Assembly (NCBI GenBank): GCA_045659745.1
Contig: JAZRCL010000095.1
Span: 1-18,075 of the forward strand
Direction of reading: 5' to 3'
From: SVTX01 sp045659745
GTDB lineage: Bacteria; Bacillota; Clostridia; Oscillospirales; CAG-272
DNA length: 18,075 nt
In this document: positions 14,644-18,075 of the stretch, piece after piece
Layout: each line of letters starts with the position of its first letter
Position numbering within the stretch: position 1 is the first letter of the stretch
The notes under the pieces: generated by a model
What the model was told of the DNA's origin: nothing
What the model saw: the letters and a program-made list of their open reading frames with translations, nothing else
Database searches by the model: none
Made by a program: the position numbers and the translations under genes

Positions 14644-17600
14644 ATGAAATCAACATGGAAAGTGTTATCGATAGTGATAGCATCGGTGTTGGCCATTGGC
14701 ATTATTGTTTCTTCCGTTGTCCTTGCGGCTAAGATCAATAATCTTCAAAACAAGGTTGACCAGAATGCAGGAACTGTCGATACAGACATGACCGAAACGG
14801 CTCAGAAGGCAGCAACAGAACTCAAAGCTGCCCGAGAGGCTCTCCAGGTGTTGGTGAACCAAGGAGACGAAGCTTCGATCAAGGCACTCAACGATGCAGT
14901 GGCGGCACTGAATGCTGCTATTGATGCTGCAACAGCGGCGGCTACCGACGCTGATACGGCTATCAAGGCAGATATTGAGACCGCGAAGCAGGCGGCAATT
15001 GATGCTTCGAATGCGGCGATTTCGCTTGCAAAGAAGGATCTTGAGGCATTGATCAAGGCTGGCGACGACTCTAGTGCGGAGTCTCTCAACAGTGCTGTAA
15101 CGGAACTCAATGCGGCAATCTCAAATGCTGAAAAGGCAGCGAAGGATGCGGATGCAGCTCTCAAGGCAGAGCTTCAGACTGCGATCGGAACTGCAAAGCA
15201 GGAAGCAATTGACGCATCAGACAAGGCGCTTGACGCAGCTCAGAAGGAGCTCCAGGCGTTAATTAAGGCAGGCGACGACGCCGGAGCGAGCGCGCTCAAC
15301 AAAGCCGTAACGGAACTCAATACGGCAATTGAGAACGCAAAGACGGCGGCAAACAAGTATGCCGATGACAAGGACGCGGCTCTTAAGACAGAGCTTGAAG
15401 AGAAGATTTCGTCTTCTCAGGCAACTCTTGAGAGTGCGATTGATACCGTAAAGAGCGCTCTTGATAACGCGGTAGAGGATCTCGAAGCGATGATCAAGGC
15501 TGGCGACGAAGCTAACGCTAATGCTCTCGCAGAGGCAGTAGAAGAGCTTCAGGCAGCTATTAGCGGATTGACTGGCGTAATTCCCGACGAGATTGCTACT
15601 GATAAAGAGCTCCAGTCGGCTGTGGATGCAGCGCAGAAGACTCTCCAGACGGCCATCAATAATATAGCGGCTGATCTTGAGGCGGCAGAGGCAGACGTCA
15701 AGGCTAATGCAGGCAATATTTCCGCTAATGCGCAGGAAATTAAAAAGCTTGCAAATGCAATGAATACTGCAGAAGCGACAATAAAGGCGCTTCAGGAAGG
15801 CTCTGCAACAAAGGCAGAACTGGCGGCTCTTGAAACCGCACTTAAGTCTGCTCAGGATACGCTCCAGGGTGAGATAAATGGAATAAAGACTCGTCTTGAC
15901 GCGGCAGAGGCAAGCCTTAAGAACAATACCGATAATATTTCCGATAACGCAGAGGATATTGTAGTTCTTGAGGAAGCAATGAGTGCTGCAGAGGCGGCAA
16001 TAAAGGCGCTTGAAAGCAGTTCCGCAACAAAGGCAGAACTCGCAGCGCTCAAAGAAGCTCTTGAATCTGCAGATGCAACTCTTGAGGCATCTATAGATGA
16101 TTTGAAGGAAGATCTCGATGCGGCTGTTGAAGAGCTCAAGTTCTTGATCCAGCTTGGTGACAATGCAGAAGCAGAGGCACGTGCTGAGGTAGTGACAAAG
16201 CTTTCTCGCATGATAGAAGCAGCAGAGGCTGCAGCGAAGAATGCAGATGGAAAGCTCAAGTCAGATCTTGAGGGAACAATTGCAGACGCCAAGGCAGGAC
16301 TTGAGGCATCTATAGATGATTTGAAGGAAGATCTCGATGCAGCAGTTGAAGAACTCCAGCTCTTGATCCAGCTCGGCGACAATGCAGAAGCAGAGGCGCG
16401 CGCAGAGGTAGTGACAAAGCTTTCTCGTATGATCGAAGCGGCAGAGGCTGCAGCTAAGACGTATGCAGATGATAAGGATGCAGCTCTTAAAAAGGATCTT
16501 GTGGGCAAGATAGAGACCGCAGATAAGCTTCTTAAGAGCCAGATAGATGAATTGGAAAAGGACCTTGACGATGCAATTGAAGAGCTCAAGTCCTTGATCC
16601 AGCTCGGCGATAATGCAGAAGCAGAGGCACGCGCAGAGGTAGTGACAAAGCTTTCTCGTATGATCGAAGCGGCAGAGGCTGCAGCTAAGACGTATGCGGA
16701 TGATAAGGACGCAACTCTCAAGAAGAATCTTGAGGATAAGATAGAGGATGCAGATGCAGCTCTCCAGTCAGCAATAGATGATTTGAGAGCAGACCTTGAA
16801 GATGCAGTTGAAGCTCTTGGTAAGGACATTGCTGACGGCAACAAGAATCTCGAGGAAAAGATCAAGAATTTGGCTGACGCTCTTACAGCGGCTAAGGCAG
16901 CGCTTGATGCAACAGATGCTGTGCTTGACGGTAAGATTGCAGCTCTTGATACTGCATACAAGGCAGCAGACAAAGAGCTTCAGAGTCTGATTGATGAATT
17001 GACCAAAGCACTTGATACTGCCAAGACAGATCTCAACAAGGCAATAAGCAACAATGCGACAAACATTGCTACAATAACTTCCAATGTTGAAAATCTTTCG
17101 AATGCAATGTCGGCTGCGCAGTCAGCTATAACCTCTCTCCAGAACGCAGACGTTAATCTCGGTAACAGAATTAACGCTCTTAACCAGTCTCTCGTTGAGG
17201 CAAAGGCAGAGCTCACAAAGTCTATCAATACAGTACAGAGCAACCTTGATAAGGCAGTTGTTGACCTTAACAAGGCAATTAAGGATGGCGACAATGCGCT
17301 TGATACAAAGATAACTGCTCTTAATACTGCTATGACGGCAGCACAGACTGCAATCAAGACTCTTGAGGAAAACTCTGCAACAAAGGCAGAGCTTGCAGCT
17401 CTTGCATCTGCGCTGGAAACAGCAAAGACAGAGCTTACAAATTCCATCAATGCAGTACAGAGCAATCTTGATAAGGCGGTTGTTGACCTCAACAAGGCGA
17501 TTGCTAACGGTGATGCCGCTCTTGATACAAAGATAGCTTCTCTTAACGCTGCTATGACGGCAGCACAGACTGCAATCACAGCTCTTGAGGAAAACTCTGC

Positions 17601-18075
17601 AACAAAGGCAGAGCTTGCAGCCCTCAAGACAACCTTGGACGCGGCTGATGATGAGCTTGAAGCTGCAATTAATAAGGTAGCAGTTGATCTCGAACAGGCA
17701 GTTGAAGACCTTGAAAATGCAATGGCAGCTGATAAGGCAGCTCTTGAAGCATCAATTTCCTCCGTTGATGCTGCACTTAGACAGGCTCAGGCGCTTCTTA
17801 ATGCAAAGGACCTTGAGCTTCAGGGTAGCATTGACGAATTAAAGACAGCTTATGAAAAGGCGGATAAGGCTCTTCAGAAGAAGATTGATGATCTTACAAC
17901 CGCGCTCAACACTGCAAAGACAGAGCTCAACGCGGCTATCGAGAAGGGTGATAAGGATCTTTCTGATGAGATCAAAGCTCTTGACACAGCTTATAAGGCA
18001 GCAGACGCATTGCTTGAGGCAGCAGACACTGCTCTCGGCGATAGAATAACTGCACTTGACAAAGCATACAAAGAC
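14644..18075 (+). CDS. giant alanine-rich coiled-coil repeat protein, N-terminally anchored or secreted (3' end beyond window)
   Basis: Open from ATG 14644 to the last base, 1,144 codons with no stop; the true end lies outside. The start follows an extended Shine-Dalgarno (AAAGGAGGTTGAT at 14628-14640). Residues 7-29 are a hydrophobic signal or anchor, with a possible VLA cleavage site at 26-28. Everything after is almost only Ala, Leu, Asp, Glu, Lys, Ile, Thr, Ser, Asn and Gln: I saw no Cys or His, one Trp (residue 5) and one Pro (residue 314). The spacing of Leu/Ile/Ala suggests continuous coiled coil. At least seven modules share a LIxxGDxA core (Gly codons at 14863, 15061, 15271, 15502, 16156, 16375, 16606; steps of 66, 70, 77, then 73 and 77 residues), and four share SATKAELAAL (15802, 16021, 17374, 17596). 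I do not recognise the family. A rod- or fibre-like protein outside the membrane is likely; the direction rests on the N-terminal segment only. Confidence 0.88.
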   Translation, partial: MKSTWKVLSIVIASVLAIGIIVSSVVLAAKINNLQNKVDQNAGTVDTDMTETAQKAATELKAAREALQVLVNQGDEASIKALNDAVAALNAAIDAATAAATDADTAIKADIETAKQAAIDASNAAISLAKKDLEALIKAGDDSSAESLNSAVTELNAAISNAEKAAKDADAALKAELQTAIGTAKQEAIDASDKALDAAQKELQALIKAGDDAGASALNKAVTELNTAIENAKTAANKYADDKDAALKTELEEKISSSQATLESAIDTVKSALDNAVEDLEAMIKAGDEANANALAEAVEELQAAISGLTGVIPDEIATDKELQSAVDAAQKTLQTAINNIAADLEAAEADVKANAGNISANAQEIKKLANAMNTAEATIKALQEGSATKAELAALETALKSAQDTLQGEINGIKTRLDAAEASLKNNTDNISDNAEDIVVLEEAMSAAEAAIKALESSSATKAELAALKEALESADATLEASIDDLKEDLDAAVEELKFLIQLGDNAEAEARAEVVTKLSRMIEAAEAAAKNADGKLKSDLEGTIADAKAGLEASIDDLKEDLDAAVEELQLLIQLGDNAEAEARAEVVTKLSRMIEAAEAAAKTYADDKDAALKKDLVGKIETADKLLKSQIDELEKDLDDAIEELKSLIQLGDNAEAEARAEVVTKLSRMIEAAEAAAKTYADDKDATLKKNLEDKIEDADAALQSAIDDLRADLEDAVEALGKDIADGNKNLEEKIKNLADALTAAKAALDATDAVLDGKIAALDTAYKAADKELQSLIDELTKALDTAKTDLNKAISNNATNIATITSNVENLSNAMSAAQSAITSLQNADVNLGNRINALNQSLVEAKAELTKSINTVQSNLDKAVVDLNKAIKDGDNALDTKITALNTAMTAAQTAIKTLEENSATKAELAALASALETAKTELTNSINAVQSNLDKAVVDLNKAIANGDAALDTKIASLNAAMTAAQTAITALEENSATKAELAALKTTLDAADDELEAAINKVAVDLEQAVEDLENAMAADKAALEASISSVDAALRQAQALLNAKDLELQGSIDELKTAYEKADKALQKKIDDLTTALNTAKTELNAAIEKGDKDLSDEIKALDTAYKAADALLEAADTALGDRITALDKAYKD
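16078..16760 (+). repeat. three tandem modules of 73-77 codons in the coiled-coil gene
   Basis: Units anchored at 16132, 16351 and 16582 share a long core coding LIQLGDNAEAEARAEVVTKL and a following SRMIEAAEAAAK. The second and third are nearly identical in DNA over more than 100 bases, differing mainly at third codon positions. Confidence 0.85.
17209..17640 (+). repeat. two tandem 74-codon modules in the coiled-coil gene
   Basis: Units starting at 17209 and 17431 both code for VQSNLDKAVVDLNKAI, later MTAAQTAI and ENSATKAELAAL. They are highly similar in DNA; this is a different module type from that at 16078-16760. Confidence 0.85.

Noticed and set aside
14802..17627. Long minus-strand open frames rich in Ser and Ala (up to 373 codons) inside the giant gene
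   Set aside because: They are antisense readings of an Ala/Leu/Lys/Glu-rich repeat gene; no ribosome binding sites, no protein-like composition, and the plus-strand frame is uninterrupted with a clear start.
16078..17640. CRISPR-like or transposon-derived direct repeats
   Set aside because: The repeats are in-frame protein modules of 73-77 codons with no spacers, no inverted ends and no transposase.

Overview
The window looks like chromosomal DNA of a low-to-mid GC Gram-positive bacterium, most likely an uncultured Clostridia (Bacillota). Reasons: strong AAGGAGG-type ribosome binding sites, near-consensus sigma-A promoters with 17-bp spacers, a SecG, a PepF oligopeptidase, a short archaeal-type prolyl-tRNA synthetase and a DUF4830-like protein. 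No tRNA, rRNA, CRISPR array, transposase or phage gene was seen.

Layout. (1) 1-429: non-coding, with a cluster of perfect hairpins and then a strong promoter. (2) 430-2638: a two-component operon, OmpR-type regulator followed by an overlapping sensor kinase. (3) 2681-5618, minus strand: PepF and GAPDH, each with its own terminator and (predicted) promoter. (4) 5937-9214, plus strand: ProS, a RodA/FtsW-type SEDS protein and a small DUF4830-like exported protein. (5) 9256-10709, minus strand: a D-Ala-D-Ala carboxypeptidase and SecG. (6) 11039-12655, plus strand: a GH36-like protein that appears to lack its catalytic nucleophile. (7) 12770-13558, minus strand: an exported coiled-coil protein with a BspA-type leucine-rich repeat. 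(8) 13559-14234: about 675 bp without a convincing gene. (9) 14235 to the end: an XRE-type regulator, two tandem palindromes, and a very long alanine-rich coiled-coil repeat gene, 1,144 codons of which lie in the window and which runs off the right edge.

Regions 2-6 are mostly housekeeping genes transcribed as single units between bidirectional terminators. SEDS, carboxypeptidase and SecG fall under envelope growth and protein export, but they are not one operon. The accessory part is the right end. A membrane-anchored or secreted fibre-like protein sits directly behind a small DNA-binding regulator, and two ATATCA-n5/6-TGATAT palindromes lie in the gap between them. This pair is the best candidate for an undescribed system; its function cannot be read from the sequence. 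Several starts were moved to downstream codons because the ribosome binding site, or a promoter overlapping the longer version, decides the matter.
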